Source: Bradyrhizobium sp.
GTDB lineage: Bacteria > Pseudomonadota > Alphaproteobacteria > Rhizobiales > Xanthobacteraceae
Direction of reading: 5' to 3'
NCBI GenBank assembly: GCA_025960445.1
Contig: JAICIT010000186.1
Span: 1-5,916 of the forward strand
Length of the DNA: 5,916 bases
The notes beneath the pieces were generated by a model, which did not search any database, was not told the origin of the DNA, and saw nothing but the letters and a program-made list of their open reading frames with translations. Below, one piece after another: positions 1 to 5,916 of the stretch; position 1 is the first letter of the stretch, and each line of letters starts with the position of its first letter. Both the position numbers and the translations under genes were made by a program.

Positions 1-241
1 CAGCCCCCGAATCATTCAGCTCACGATGGAACGGCTGCGCGGTGCATTGGGTTTGCCGGATAGCGCAACGCCGCACGCACTACGACATTCCTTCGCGACC
101 CACCTGTTGGGCCGCGGAGGCGATTTGCGTGCGATCCAGGAGCTACTCGGCCATGCTTCGCTTTCGACGACGCAGATCTACACTGGCATCGATAGCGAGC
201 GGCTGCTCGAGGTCTATAAAACCGCGCATCCGCGCGCCTGA
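1..241 (+). CDS. xerC: Tyrosine recombinase XerC, C-terminal part (5' end outside window)
   Basis: This is the end of a site-specific tyrosine recombinase; 79 codons are present, read from base 2 to a TGA at 239-241. XerC acts with XerD at dif to resolve chromosome dimers, cutting DNA through a tyrosine nucleophile. The visible part is the end of the catalytic domain. It shows the HxxR box ([12 protein letters not shown]; His at bases 74-76 and Arg three codons on), the LGH motif (partial residue 51) and the nucleophilic Tyr (partial residue 60, in STTQIYTG). The ending AHPRA is what I know from XerC; XerD usually ends differently, so XerC is preferred. The upstream Arg of the catalytic set lies outside the window. 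The ATG at 26 is internal, because the frame is open to the window edge and the residues before it fit the family. Nothing suggests a broken gene. Confidence 0.93.
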   Translation, partial: SPRIIQLTMERLRGALGLPDSATPHALRHSFATHLLGRGGDLRAIQELLGHASLSTTQIYTGIDSERLLEVYKTAHPRA

Positions 242-320
242 AAGCGTATTTTCAAAACCGACCTCAACCTTCGCATCCGCTTTGCTCTTGCGCAGACGAA
301 ATTGTTCGGTCAATCGTTGA

Positions 321-332
321 GGTGGGCCCACC
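321..332. repeat. Perfect 12-bp palindrome next to a ribosome binding site
   Basis: GGTGGGCCCACC is a perfect palindrome that ends two bases before the Shine-Dalgarno site of the DUF4337 gene. Just outside it, 8 bp at 261-268 (acctcaac) are complementary to 316-323 (gttgaggt), so a longer leader stem is possible. It could be a protein-binding site, a leader structure or chance in a GC-rich spacer. I see no convincing promoter in the 103-bp spacer 242-344. Confidence 0.35.
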
Positions 333-334
333 CG

Positions 335-339
335 GGAGG
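335..339 (+). promoter_or_regulatory. Shine-Dalgarno site for the DUF4337 gene
   Basis: GGAGG lies five bases before the ATG at 345. This strong, well-spaced site fixes the start of the downstream gene and makes competing frames in the same stretch, starting at 302 and 518, unlikely. Confidence 0.8.
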
Positions 340-344
340 CAATC

Positions 345-935
345 ATGAGCGCACACGAAAGCATGGAGCATGCCGAGCACGTCGAGCACGCTTCAGGCGA
401 GAACAAGAAGATCGCACTGCTGATTGCGGTGATTGCGCTCTTCCTTGCGCTTTCGGAAACGCTCGGGAAGGGCGCCCAGACTGAATCCATCAGCAAGAAC
501 GTCGAGGCTTCGAACCTTTGGGCATTCTTTCAGGCCAAGAGCATTCGTCGGACCGTGGTTCAGACGGCTTCGGACCAATCAAAACTAAGCCTCGGCCTCG
601 TGGGCGACGCCAACGCCAAGGCGGCGCTGCAAAAGCAGATCGACGATTGGCAGAAAACGGCCGGGCGCTATCGTTCCGAGCCCGAAACCGGCGAAGGCAC
701 CGAGCAGCTTGCCGAACGCGCCAAGCACGCCGAGGAAGAGCGCGACCTCGCCACCGCGAAATATCATCATTTCGAGCTCGCGTCGGCGGCGTTTCAGATC
801 GGCATCGTGCTGGCTTCGGCGACCATCATCACCGGCATCATCGCACTGGCGTGGATTTCGGGCCTGTTGACGCTAGCCGGGATTGCATTTACCGCGCTCG
901 GCGCGTTCATGCCGCATCTGCTGCACCTGCATTAG
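345..935 (+). CDS. DUF4337-type membrane protein of unknown function
   Basis: This 196-residue membrane protein resembles the DUF4337 family, for which I know no biochemical role. The N-terminus is short and histidine/glutamate-rich (His 4, 9, 12, 15). A hydrophobic segment follows at about 23-40, then a polar, charged, probably helical or coiled-coil stretch at about 45-142 (Gln, Lys, Glu, Ala-rich). Two closely spaced membrane segments lie at about 150-171 and 173-189, and the tail ends in HLLHLH. One early helix, a long soluble middle and a C-terminal helical pair is the layout I associate with DUF4337. The start is set by GGAGG five bases before the ATG. The gene lies 103 bp after xerC on the same strand; whether they share a transcript is unclear. 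The TAG stop overlaps the first bases of a dispersed palindromic repeat, so the natural C-terminus may have been altered. The family call is from memory of the pattern, not a search. Confidence 0.82.
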   Translation: MSAHESMEHAEHVEHASGENKKIALLIAVIALFLALSETLGKGAQTESISKNVEASNLWAFFQAKSIRRTVVQTASDQSKLSLGLVGDANAKAALQKQIDDWQKTAGRYRSEPETGEGTEQLAERAKHAEEERDLATAKYHHFELASAAFQIGIVLASATIITGIIALAWISGLLTLAGIAFTALGAFMPHLLHLH

Positions 936-980
936 AGCGTTTTCGAGCGAAGTGGATGCCGTTCGCGTGAAGAAACGCGT
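933..980. repeat. Dispersed palindromic repeat of Bradyrhizobium-type genomes, hairpin-forming
   Basis: The segment starting TAGAGCGTTTTCGAGCGAAG matches, from memory, a short intergenic repeat found in many copies in Bradyrhizobium and relatives. It folds: gcgttttc (937-944) pairs with gaagaaacgc (969-978, two extra bases), and gcgaa (947-951) pairs with ttcgc (962-966). It sits between two convergent genes, so it may also limit read-through or protect 3' ends. There is no T-run of note on either strand, so I do not call it an intrinsic terminator. Its first bases overlap the TAG stop of the preceding gene (933-935). The rest of the spacer to 1010 shows nothing further. Confidence 0.6.
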
Positions 981-1010
981 CGGAAGAATCCTGGGAGCAG
1001 GCGATTGAGA

Positions 1011-1547
1011 TCAGCGCGCTTCGTGCACGCTTTTTCGGAAGCGCTGGATCAGCCGCAGCGTGCGTGACGACCAACCGCTTCCGCTGCCATCGCCACCCAA
1101 GGCTTCCCTGATTCGCGATTTGATGGGCTCGACGAGCTCGCTTGCTTTCGCTCTCACGTCGATCACGAAATCATAAAGCGATTCGAACCAATTCATTTCC
1201 AGCAATTTGTCTCGCGTCACATCGAAGACAAAGGCAGCGACGCCAACACCGAGGAACTTGGCCAGGATGATCGTGAGCACCGCGCTCATCCAATGTTCGT
1301 GTGCGAGCAGCCAGAAGCCGACAAGCTTCAACGGGAATAGCGGGATTACCGGCACGACAAAGACGATCAAGGTCATCGCCGGGGACAGAGTGTCGACGCG
1401 ATCAGCGAGCCATTGCTTGAAGGCGCGTAGCGGGATCAGCGCCACGAACCATGCAACGATCGGCTCGAGATGATCCCACAGCCAGGCCTCGATCAGGAAG
1501 ATGATCGCGAGCAGAACCCAGATCGGTTGAAGAATTCGCCGCATCAT
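1011..1547 (-). CDS. Unassigned multi-pass membrane protein at the end of the sucA-odhB-lpd unit
   Basis: I do not recognise a characterised family. From the ATG at 1547 the product has 178 residues. The first ~110 are mostly hydrophobic: a helix at about 8-24, a second hydrophobic stretch at about 27-40 (WDHLEPIVAWFVALIPLR), a Pro-rich helix at about 57-81 with the motif VVPVIPLFPLKLVGF, and another helix at about 87-108. The last 70 residues are soluble, charged and helical (EMNWFESLYDFVIDVRAKAS), with a Gly/Ser patch GGDGSGSGW near 151-159 and a basic end. The frame stays open upstream into lpd, but that extension is an arginine-rich shadow of lpd, so the start is placed at the ATG pair 1547/1544. 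The Shine-Dalgarno match is weak (GGA, eight bases upstream). The gene begins 28 bp after the lpd stop and is probably co-transcribed. A role in the dehydrogenase complex is not shown. Confidence 0.78.
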   Translation of the reverse strand: MMRRILQPIWVLLAIIFLIEAWLWDHLEPIVAWFVALIPLRAFKQWLADRVDTLSPAMTLIVFVVPVIPLFPLKLVGFWLLAHEHWMSAVLTIILAKFLGVGVAAFVFDVTRDKLLEMNWFESLYDFVIDVRAKASELVEPIKSRIREALGGDGSGSGWSSRTLRLIQRFRKSVHEAR

Positions 1548-1575
1548 CCAAATTGTCCGGCTTGCCGGGCTGTCA

Positions 1576-2979
1576 TCACATATGGATCGCGCGCTTGCCG
1601 ACTGCAAGCGCCGCTTCCTTGATGGCTTCCGAGCGAGTCGGATGGGCATGGCAGGTTCGTGCCAGGTCTTCGGCGGAGCCGCCAAATTCCATCAAAACAC
1701 AAGCTTCATGGATCATTTCACCGGCTTCACGGCCGATAATGTGAACGCCGAGCACGCGATCGGTCTTCGCATCTGCGAGAATCTTTACGAACCCTTCGGT
1801 GGTCTGGTTGACCTTGGAGCGACCATTGGCCGTAAAGGGGAATTTGCCTGACGTGTAGGCCACCCCGGCCTGTTTCAGCTCTTCCTCGGTCTTGCCCACC
1901 GCCGACACCTCGGGCGTGGTATACACCACGCCCGGTATGGCGTCGTAGTTCACATGTCCGGCCTGCCCGGCGAGAATCTCCGCAACGGCGACGCCTTCGT
2001 CCTCCGCCTTGTGCGCGAGCATCGGCCCCGCGACCACATCCCCAATGGCGTAAATGCCTTTCACGCTTGTCGCGAAATGCGAATCGATCTTCACCCGCCC
2101 GCGATCATCGAGCGCGACCCCGGCCTCTTTCAGCCCAAGCCCTTCCGTGTAGGGGACGCGGCCGATTGCGACCAGCACCACGTCAGCCTGCACGGTTTCG
2201 GACTTGCCGCCGGCGGCCGGCTCGACCTGCACCGATAAGGTCTTCCCCGAGGTGTCGACGGCAGTGACCTTGGCGCCGAGCTTGAACGCAAAGCCCTGCT
2301 TTTCGAGGATGCGCTGGAATTGCTTTGCGACTTCGCCATCCATGCCGGGCAAGATCCGGTCGAGAAACTCCACGACCGTGACCTGCGCGCCGAGGCGGTG
2401 CCAGACCGAGCCCAATTCGAGGCCGATCACTCCCGCACCGACAATCAGCAATTTCTGCGGCACTTTCTCGAGCGACAACGCGCCTGTCGACGACACGATG
2501 CGCTTCTCATCGATCTCGATGCCCTTGAGCCGGGCGACATCGGAGCCGGTGGCGATGACAATGTTTTTGGTTTCGAGCGACTGAGCCTTGCCATCGGCGC
2601 CGGCCACTTCGACTTTACCCGCGCCGGCTATCTTGCCCTTGCCCGTGATGACATCGATCTTGTTTTTCTTCATCAGGAACTCGACGCCCTTCACATTGCC
2701 GTCGATGCCCTGCTGCTTGAAGTTCATCATCGCGCCTAGATCGAGCTTCGGCGCGGGAACGCCCACGCCCATTTTGGCGAAGCTGTGCCCAGCCTCCTCG
2801 AACATTTCCGACGCGTGCAGCAATGCCTTCGACGGCATGCATCCGATGTTGAGGCAGGTACCGCCGAGCGTCGCGTTCTTCTCAACCACGGCGACCTTCA
2901 TCCCGAGTTGGGCGGCCCGCACCGCGCAGACGTATCCGCCTGGACCGGTGCCGATGACAACGAGATCGTAATTGGCCAT
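1576..2979 (-). CDS. lpd: Dihydrolipoyl dehydrogenase (E3 of 2-oxoglutarate dehydrogenase)
   Basis: This FAD enzyme reoxidises the dihydrolipoyl groups of E2 and passes electrons to NAD+. The 467 residues match the usual family length. Seen in order: the FAD-binding GTGPGG (10-15) with acidic E33 closing the fold; the redox disulfide in [16 protein letters not shown] (C42, C47); ATG at 143-145; the NAD-binding GAGVIG (181-186) with E204; the second FAD motif GIYAIGD (D314); the dimerisation domain from about 345; and the catalytic pair H446 and E451 in HAHPTRSE. All key residues are present. The ATG is preceded by AGGG nine bases away (2989-2992), and the protein begins directly with the Rossmann strand, so the start is secure. 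It lies 35 bp after the SDR gene and downstream of sucA and odhB. That makes it the E3 assigned to this complex, although it could also serve other lipoyl complexes. Confidence 0.97.
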   Translation of the reverse strand: MANYDLVVIGTGPGGYVCAVRAAQLGMKVAVVEKNATLGGTCLNIGCMPSKALLHASEMFEEAGHSFAKMGVGVPAPKLDLGAMMNFKQQGIDGNVKGVEFLMKKNKIDVITGKGKIAGAGKVEVAGADGKAQSLETKNIVIATGSDVARLKGIEIDEKRIVSSTGALSLEKVPQKLLIVGAGVIGLELGSVWHRLGAQVTVVEFLDRILPGMDGEVAKQFQRILEKQGFAFKLGAKVTAVDTSGKTLSVQVEPAAGGKSETVQADVVLVAIGRVPYTEGLGLKEAGVALDDRGRVKIDSHFATSVKGIYAIGDVVAGPMLAHKAEDEGVAVAEILAGQAGHVNYDAIPGVVYTTPEVSAVGKTEEELKQAGVAYTSGKFPFTANGRSKVNQTTEGFVKILADAKTDRVLGVHIIGREAGEMIHEACVLMEFGGSAEDLARTCHAHPTRSEAIKEAALAVGKRAIHM

Positions 2980-3014
2980 GACTGGTAACCCTGTGGCTGA
3001 ATAATTACACGCGA

Positions 3015-3761
3015 TCAGCGACCGCCGGACACATCGAGAATGGCACTGGTCACGTAGGAAGCCTCGTCCGACATCAGCCAGACGATGGCGTTCGCGATTT
3101 CCTCGGCGGTGCCGACGCGCTTCATCGGCACCATGTGGCTGAGCCGGTGGGCACGGTCAGGCTCCCCGCCGCTGGCATGAATTTCAGTATCGATCAGTCC
3201 GGGCCGGATCGCCGCGACACGAATGCCCTCGCCGGCGACCTCATGGCCCAGCCCTATCGTAAAGGAATCGATTGCGCCCTTGGATGCGGCGTAATCGACG
3301 TAGGTATTCGGCGAGCCGAGTTTTGCGGCAACCGACGACAGGTTGACGATGACGCCCCCCTTGCCGCCATGACGCGTCGACATCCGTTTCACGGCTTCGC
3401 GCGCGCAAAGGATACTGCCGGTGACGTTGACGGCCATCATCCGCTGGATGCGCTCGGCAGACATTTCATCGACGCGCGACGTTGCCCCGACGATCCCGGC
3501 ATTGTTGATCAGCGCGCCCAAGGTGCCGAACTTGTCGGCCGCCTTGAACAGCGCAAGGATATCGCTCTCCTTGCCGACGTCGCACTTCACTGCGACCGCC
3601 TGGCCGTTTTTGGCTTCGATGGCGGAGACCACGCTTTGCGCCGCAGCTTCATGGTTGACGTAGCCGACGCAAACCCGAAAGCCGCGGGCAGCGGCGGCGA
3701 CGGCGGTTGCGCGGCCGATGCCGCGGCTTCCGCCGGTGACGATAGCAACTCTGTCAGTCAA
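3015..3761 (-). CDS. Short-chain dehydrogenase/reductase, YgfF-like, with TTG start
   Basis: This is a classical SDR of 248 residues, a normal length, expected to be a soluble NAD(P)-dependent oxidoreductase of unknown substrate. It shows the cofactor motif TGGSRGIG (9-16), D61 after the third strand, NNAG (86-89), N112 in the VNVTG segment, a catalytic serine (S142 or S143) and YAASK (Y157, K161). The basic R13 in the glycine motif hints at NADP(H) preference, which is an inference. From memory it is close to E. coli YgfF, sharing signatures such as [12 protein letters not shown] and [10 protein letters not shown] (TEMHASGGEP in YgfF); YgfF has no firm function. The first in-frame start after an upstream stop is TTG at 3761, with GGGAG six bases before it, and the Rossmann fold begins four residues later. 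It lies between odhB (168 bp upstream) and lpd (35 bp downstream). It is not a known subunit of the complex. Confidence 0.95.
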   Translation of the reverse strand: MTDRVAIVTGGSRGIGRATAVAAAARGFRVCVGYVNHEAAAQSVVSAIEAKNGQAVAVKCDVGKESDILALFKAADKFGTLGALINNAGIVGATSRVDEMSAERIQRMMAVNVTGSILCAREAVKRMSTRHGGKGGVIVNLSSVAAKLGSPNTYVDYAASKGAIDSFTIGLGHEVAGEGIRVAAIRPGLIDTEIHASGGEPDRAHRLSHMVPMKRVGTAEEIANAIVWLMSDEASYVTSAILDVSGGR

Positions 3762-3767
3762 AATTCA

Positions 3768-3772
3768 CTCCC
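3768..3772 (-). promoter_or_regulatory. Shine-Dalgarno site deciding the TTG start of the SDR gene
   Basis: On the - strand GGGAG lies six bases before the TTG at 3761. An in-frame TGA occurs one codon before the TTG, so no longer protein is possible in this frame. The nearby ATG overlapping this site is out of frame and closes after six codons. Together these fix a non-ATG start. Confidence 0.78.
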
Positions 3773-3776
3773 ATTG

Positions 3777-3811
3777 GGATGATGACCCGATCAGTCAAAT
3801 CGGTCATCACC
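3777..3811 (-). promoter_or_regulatory. 13-bp imperfect hairpin in the SDR gene leader
   Basis: 3777-3791 and 3799-3811 are complementary over 13 pairs with two single-base bulges (3779 and 3788) and a 7-base loop. Read on the - strand it is GGTGATGACCGAT, loop, ATCGGGTCATCATCC. It ends four bases before the SDR's Shine-Dalgarno site. No T-run follows on the - strand, so it is not an intrinsic terminator. It may be an operator, an RNA-processing or stability element, or a translational control structure. Confidence 0.45.
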
Positions 3812-3929
3812 TCATTTCTCGAATTTGAGCATGATCGCGGGCGTCTGATCACCTTCGGGCATCATCGAAGGGGGCGATCGGTCCAGCGTTTGCGCTGATG
3901 TGCTGCCAATCGGCGCATCAAACCGCACG
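3812..3929. other. Remainder of the odhB-SDR spacer, no gene found
   Basis: This non-coding spacer is unusually long for the unit. It holds two further small inverted repeats: CCTTCG/CGAAGG at 3852-3857 and 3866-3871 with an 8-base loop, and CAGCG-TTTG-CGCTG at 3884-3897, the latter 32 bases after the odhB stop. Neither is followed by a T-run on the - strand. I see no ORF with family resemblance and no promoter I could defend. Confidence 0.4.
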
Positions 3930-5171
3930 TTAAAGATCCAGCACCAGACGTGCCGGATCCTCCAAACTTTCCTTGACGCGCACCAGGAATGTCACAGCGT
4001 CCTTGCCGTCAATCACGCGATGGTCATAAGACAGCGCCAGATACATCATCGGGCGAATCTCGACCTTGCCGCCGATCGCGACTGGACGATCCTGAATCTT
4101 GTGCATGCCGAGAATGCCCGACTGCGGCGCGTTCAGAATCGGGGTCGACATCAGCGAGCCATAGATGCCGCCATTGGTGATGGTGAAGGTGCCGCCCTGC
4201 ATCTCGTCGATCTTGAGCTGGCCATCGCGCGCGCGCCGGCCAAAATCAGCGATGCTCTTTTCGATCTCGGCGATCGATTTCTGGTCACAGTCGCGCACCA
4301 CCGGCACGACCAGCCCCTTGTCGGTGCCGACGGCAACGCCGATGTGATAATAATTCTTGTAGATCAGGTCGGTACCGTCGATCTCGGCGTTGGCAGCCGG
4401 GATATCCTTTAGCGCCTGCACGCAAGCTTTGGTGAAGAAGCCCATGAATCCCAGTTTGCTGGCGTGCTTCTTTTCGAACACGTCCTTATACTGGGCTCGC
4501 ATTGCCATGATGTGACTCATGTCGACTTCGTTGAACGTCGTCAGCATCGCGGCCGTGTTCTGGACGTCCTTCAGGCGGCGGGCGATGGTCTGGCGCAGGC
4601 GCGTCATCTTCACGCGCTCTTCGCGCGCTGCATCATCGGCCGGCGATGGAGCCCGCACCTGAACTGCTGCGGCGGGTTGATTGACCGGCGTCGGAGCGGA
4701 CGCCGCCTTTTCGATTGCCGCGAGCATGTCGCCCTTGGTTACGCGGCCGTCCTTCCCGGAGCCCGGAACGGTAGCGGCATCGATCCCGCTTTCGGCCGAA
4801 ATTTTGCGCACTGAAGGTGCCAGCGGGACGTCCGCCGGGGCGGCCTTGGGCGCGGCAGGAGCAGGCGCTGGCGCTTGAGTAGCAGGAGCAGCAGCGGATG
4901 CAGCGGCCTTTGCAGCCGGCTTGGCGGCGGCACCGGCCCCTTCCTTGATCTGACCGAGCAACGCGCCGACCGCGACGGTCTCGCCATCCTTTGCGACGAT
5001 TTCCCCAAGCGTTCCCGCGGACGGCGCGGGGACTTCGATGGTGACCTTGTCGGTCTCGAGTTCGACCAACGGCTCGTCGACGGCAACCGCATCGCCGGCC
5101 TTCTTGAACCAACGGCCGATCGTGGCTTCGGTTACGGACTCGCCGAGCGTCGGCACGCGAATTTCAGTCAT
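3930..5171 (-). CDS. odhB: Dihydrolipoyl succinyltransferase (E2 of 2-oxoglutarate dehydrogenase)
   Basis: This is E2 (also called SucB), which moves the succinyl group from the lipoyl arm to CoA and forms the core of the complex. The 413 residues show the full domain order. A lipoyl domain at 1-77 has the modified lysine K42 in [11 protein letters not shown]. An Ala/Pro linker spans about 78-114. The E1/E3-binding domain lies at about 117-154 ([15 protein letters not shown], then [12 protein letters not shown]). A second linker covers about 156-182. The catalytic domain runs 184-413 with HRVIDG (H384, D388). The conserved [13 protein letters not shown] sets the start at 5171, with AGGGA seven bases upstream. 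The frame is open back to an ATG at 5243, but those 24 residues are encoded by the terminator-like hairpin and do not belong to the family. sucA lies 91 bp upstream. Confidence 0.97.
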   Translation of the reverse strand: MTEIRVPTLGESVTEATIGRWFKKAGDAVAVDEPLVELETDKVTIEVPAPSAGTLGEIVAKDGETVAVGALLGQIKEGAGAAAKPAAKAAASAAAPATQAPAPAPAAPKAAPADVPLAPSVRKISAESGIDAATVPGSGKDGRVTKGDMLAAIEKAASAPTPVNQPAAAVQVRAPSPADDAAREERVKMTRLRQTIARRLKDVQNTAAMLTTFNEVDMSHIMAMRAQYKDVFEKKHASKLGFMGFFTKACVQALKDIPAANAEIDGTDLIYKNYYHIGVAVGTDKGLVVPVVRDCDQKSIAEIEKSIADFGRRARDGQLKIDEMQGGTFTITNGGIYGSLMSTPILNAPQSGILGMHKIQDRPVAIGGKVEIRPMMYLALSYDHRVIDGKDAVTFLVRVKESLEDPARLVLDL

Positions 5172-5178
5172 TGGTTGT

Positions 5179-5183
5179 TCCCT
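5179..5183 (-). promoter_or_regulatory. Shine-Dalgarno site selecting the odhB start
   Basis: AGGGA on the - strand lies seven bases before the ATG at 5171. It supports that start over the in-frame ATG at 5243, which lies inside a stable hairpin. Confidence 0.75.
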
Positions 5184-5218
5184 CTCGCGTCGAGCCTGGC
5201 TTGAAAAACAAATCGTCC

Positions 5219-5253
5219 GGAAAAAACCTGCGCCGGCATTCATGGCGCAGGTT
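5219..5253 (-). terminator. Terminator-like hairpin between sucA and odhB
   Basis: AACCTGCGCC (5225-5234) and GGCGCAGGTT (5244-5253) form a perfect 10-bp stem with a 9-base loop. On the - strand the stem is followed at once by T residues, giving six in a row at 5226-5221, the classic form of an intrinsic terminator. It begins nine bases after the sucA stop and ends about 50 bases before odhB. Because odhB would normally be co-transcribed with sucA, this is probably leaky (an attenuator), or it marks sucA 3' ends while odhB uses another promoter. On the + strand the stem is followed by TTGCAACT, so it would work poorly there. Confidence 0.72.
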
Positions 5254-5262
5254 GCAACTGGT

Positions 5263-5916
5263 TCAGTTCAGCGCCTCGTCGAGTAGCGCTTTCAGTTGCG
5301 CCACATGCTTGGACATCAGACCGGTCGCGGTCGCTGCCGCCGCCGCTCGGCCGGCGTAACGCGGACGTTTGTTCGGCGCCTGAATCTGATTCAGCACCCA
5401 TTCGAGATACGGCTCGATGAAATGCCAGGCGCCCATATTGCGCGGCTCTTCCTGGCACCAAACCACCTCGGCCCTCTTGAAACGTCCGAGTTCCTGAACG
5501 AGCGCCTTCAGCGGCACTGGATAGAGCTGCTCGACGCGCATCAGGTAAACGTCATCGATGCCGCGCTTTTCGCGCTCCTCATAGAGATCGTAATACACCT
5601 TGCCAGAGCAAAGCACGACGCGACGAATATCGGCGTCTGGCACCAGCTTGATCTTTTCGTCTGGCAGCATCGCCGCGTCATCGTAAAGGATGCGATGAAA
5701 CGTGGCCTTGGCTCCCAATTCATCCAGCTTCGAAACCGCACGCTTGTGGCGCAACAGCGATTTCGGCGTCATCAAGATCAGAGGCTTGCGAATCTCACGA
5801 TGCAATTGACGCCGCAGCACGTGGAAGAAATTGGCCGGTGTCGTGGGATGGACAACCTGCATATTGTCCTCGGCGCACATTTGCAGAAAGCGTTCCAATC
5901 GCGCGGAAGAATGCTC
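5263..5916 (-). CDS. sucA: 2-oxoglutarate dehydrogenase E1, C-terminal part (5' end outside window)
   Basis: This is the last 217 codons of the thiamine-diphosphate-dependent E1, which decarboxylates 2-oxoglutarate and succinylates the lipoyl group of E2; the whole family protein is usually about 900-1000 residues. The visible part starts in the conserved [12 protein letters not shown] segment and continues with [44 protein letters not shown] and [18 protein letters not shown]. It ends with the family's typical [19 protein letters not shown] tail and a TGA at 5263-5265. These belong to the C-terminal transketolase-like part; the thiamine-diphosphate-binding region lies beyond the window. Position 5898 is a TTG leucine codon inside the gene, not a start. 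The frame is intact throughout. Confidence 0.97.
   Translation of the reverse strand, partial: EHSSARLERFLQMCAEDNMQVVHPTTPANFFHVLRRQLHREIRKPLILMTPKSLLRHKRAVSKLDELGAKATFHRILYDDAAMLPDEKIKLVPDADIRRVVLCSGKVYYDLYEEREKRGIDDVYLMRVEQLYPVPLKALVQELGRFKRAEVVWCQEEPRNMGAWHFIEPYLEWVLNQIQAPNKRPRYAGRAAAAATATGLMSKHVAQLKALLDEALN

Noticed and set aside
143..496. 117-residue - strand frame across the xerC end and the start of the DUF4337 gene
   Set aside because: It overlaps two supported genes on the other strand and resembles no family I know.
518..970. 150-residue + strand frame inside the DUF4337 gene
   Set aside because: Its Arg/His-rich composition is typical of an off-frame reading, whereas frame 345-935 has a strong ribosome site and membrane helices.
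1557..1568. Short inverted repeat CCGGC-TT-GCCGG between lpd and the membrane protein gene
   Set aside because: A two-base loop is too small for a stable hairpin and no T-run follows; probably chance in GC-rich DNA.
1548..1685. 46-residue N-terminal extension of the membrane protein overlapping lpd
   Set aside because: The residues are an arginine/serine-rich out-of-frame reading of the lpd 3' end; the hydrophobic helix starts right after the ATG at 1547.
3756..3776. Six-codon ATG mini-frame overlapping the SDR start (possible leader peptide)
   Set aside because: Its ATG overlaps the SDR's Shine-Dalgarno site and it has no distinct ribosome site of its own; a chance frame is simpler.
3135..3782. 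215-residue + strand reading frame opposite the SDR gene
   Set aside because: It is antisense to an SDR with complete motifs, and its composition fits a GC-rich shadow frame with no recognisable domain.
3825..3836. gagcatgatc resembling the edge of another Bradyrhizobium-type palindromic repeat
   Set aside because: Only about ten bases match what I remember and the other arm is missing, so a repeat cannot be supported.
3900..4412. 170-residue + strand reading frame opposite odhB
   Set aside because: It lies antisense to the conserved E2 catalytic domain, with no ribosome site or family resemblance.
5172..5243. In-frame 24-residue N-terminal extension of OdhB from an ATG at 5243
   Set aside because: It is encoded by the terminator-like hairpin, has no family resemblance, and the conserved [13 protein letters not shown] start at 5171 has its own ribosome site.

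Overview
This is an ordinary chromosomal stretch from a high-GC alphaproteobacterium, most probably of the Bradyrhizobium / Rhodopseudomonas / Nitrobacter / Afipia group. The evidence is the gene sequences, the arrangement of 2-oxoglutarate dehydrogenase genes, and a palindromic repeat at about 933-980 that I recall as dispersed in that group. The genus is an inference from memory, not from a search.

The left quarter is read on the + strand. It holds the 3' end of xerC (1-241), whose catalytic residues are intact, and then a 196-residue DUF4337-type membrane protein (345-935). The other three quarters are read on the - strand. In transcription order they are: the 3' end of sucA (E1 of 2-oxoglutarate dehydrogenase, running off the right edge), odhB/sucB (E2), a short-chain dehydrogenase resembling E. 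coli YgfF, lpd (E3), and a 178-residue membrane protein of unknown function. The two blocks converge on a 75-bp spacer (936-1010) carrying the palindromic repeat.

The - strand genes look like one transcription unit for the complex that turns 2-oxoglutarate, CoA and NAD+ into succinyl-CoA, CO2 and NADH. SucA decarboxylates, OdhB carries the lipoyl arm and makes succinyl-CoA, and Lpd reoxidises the lipoyl group. The SDR and the membrane protein ride in this unit without a known role in the complex. Two spacers may tune the unit. The sucA-odhB spacer (5172-5262) holds a hairpin plus T-run that looks like an intrinsic terminator or attenuator. The odhB-SDR spacer (3762-3929) holds a 13-bp hairpin just before the SDR's Shine-Dalgarno site and TTG start.

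No stretch over 300 bases lacks a gene; the longest gap is 168 bp. I found no tRNA, rRNA, CRISPR array, insertion sequence or phage module, and no promoter I would defend. I did not find an undescribed defence or mobile system. What merits a second look is regulatory structure within the operon, the two unassigned membrane proteins, the embedded SDR, and a repeat that appears to supply a gene's stop codon.
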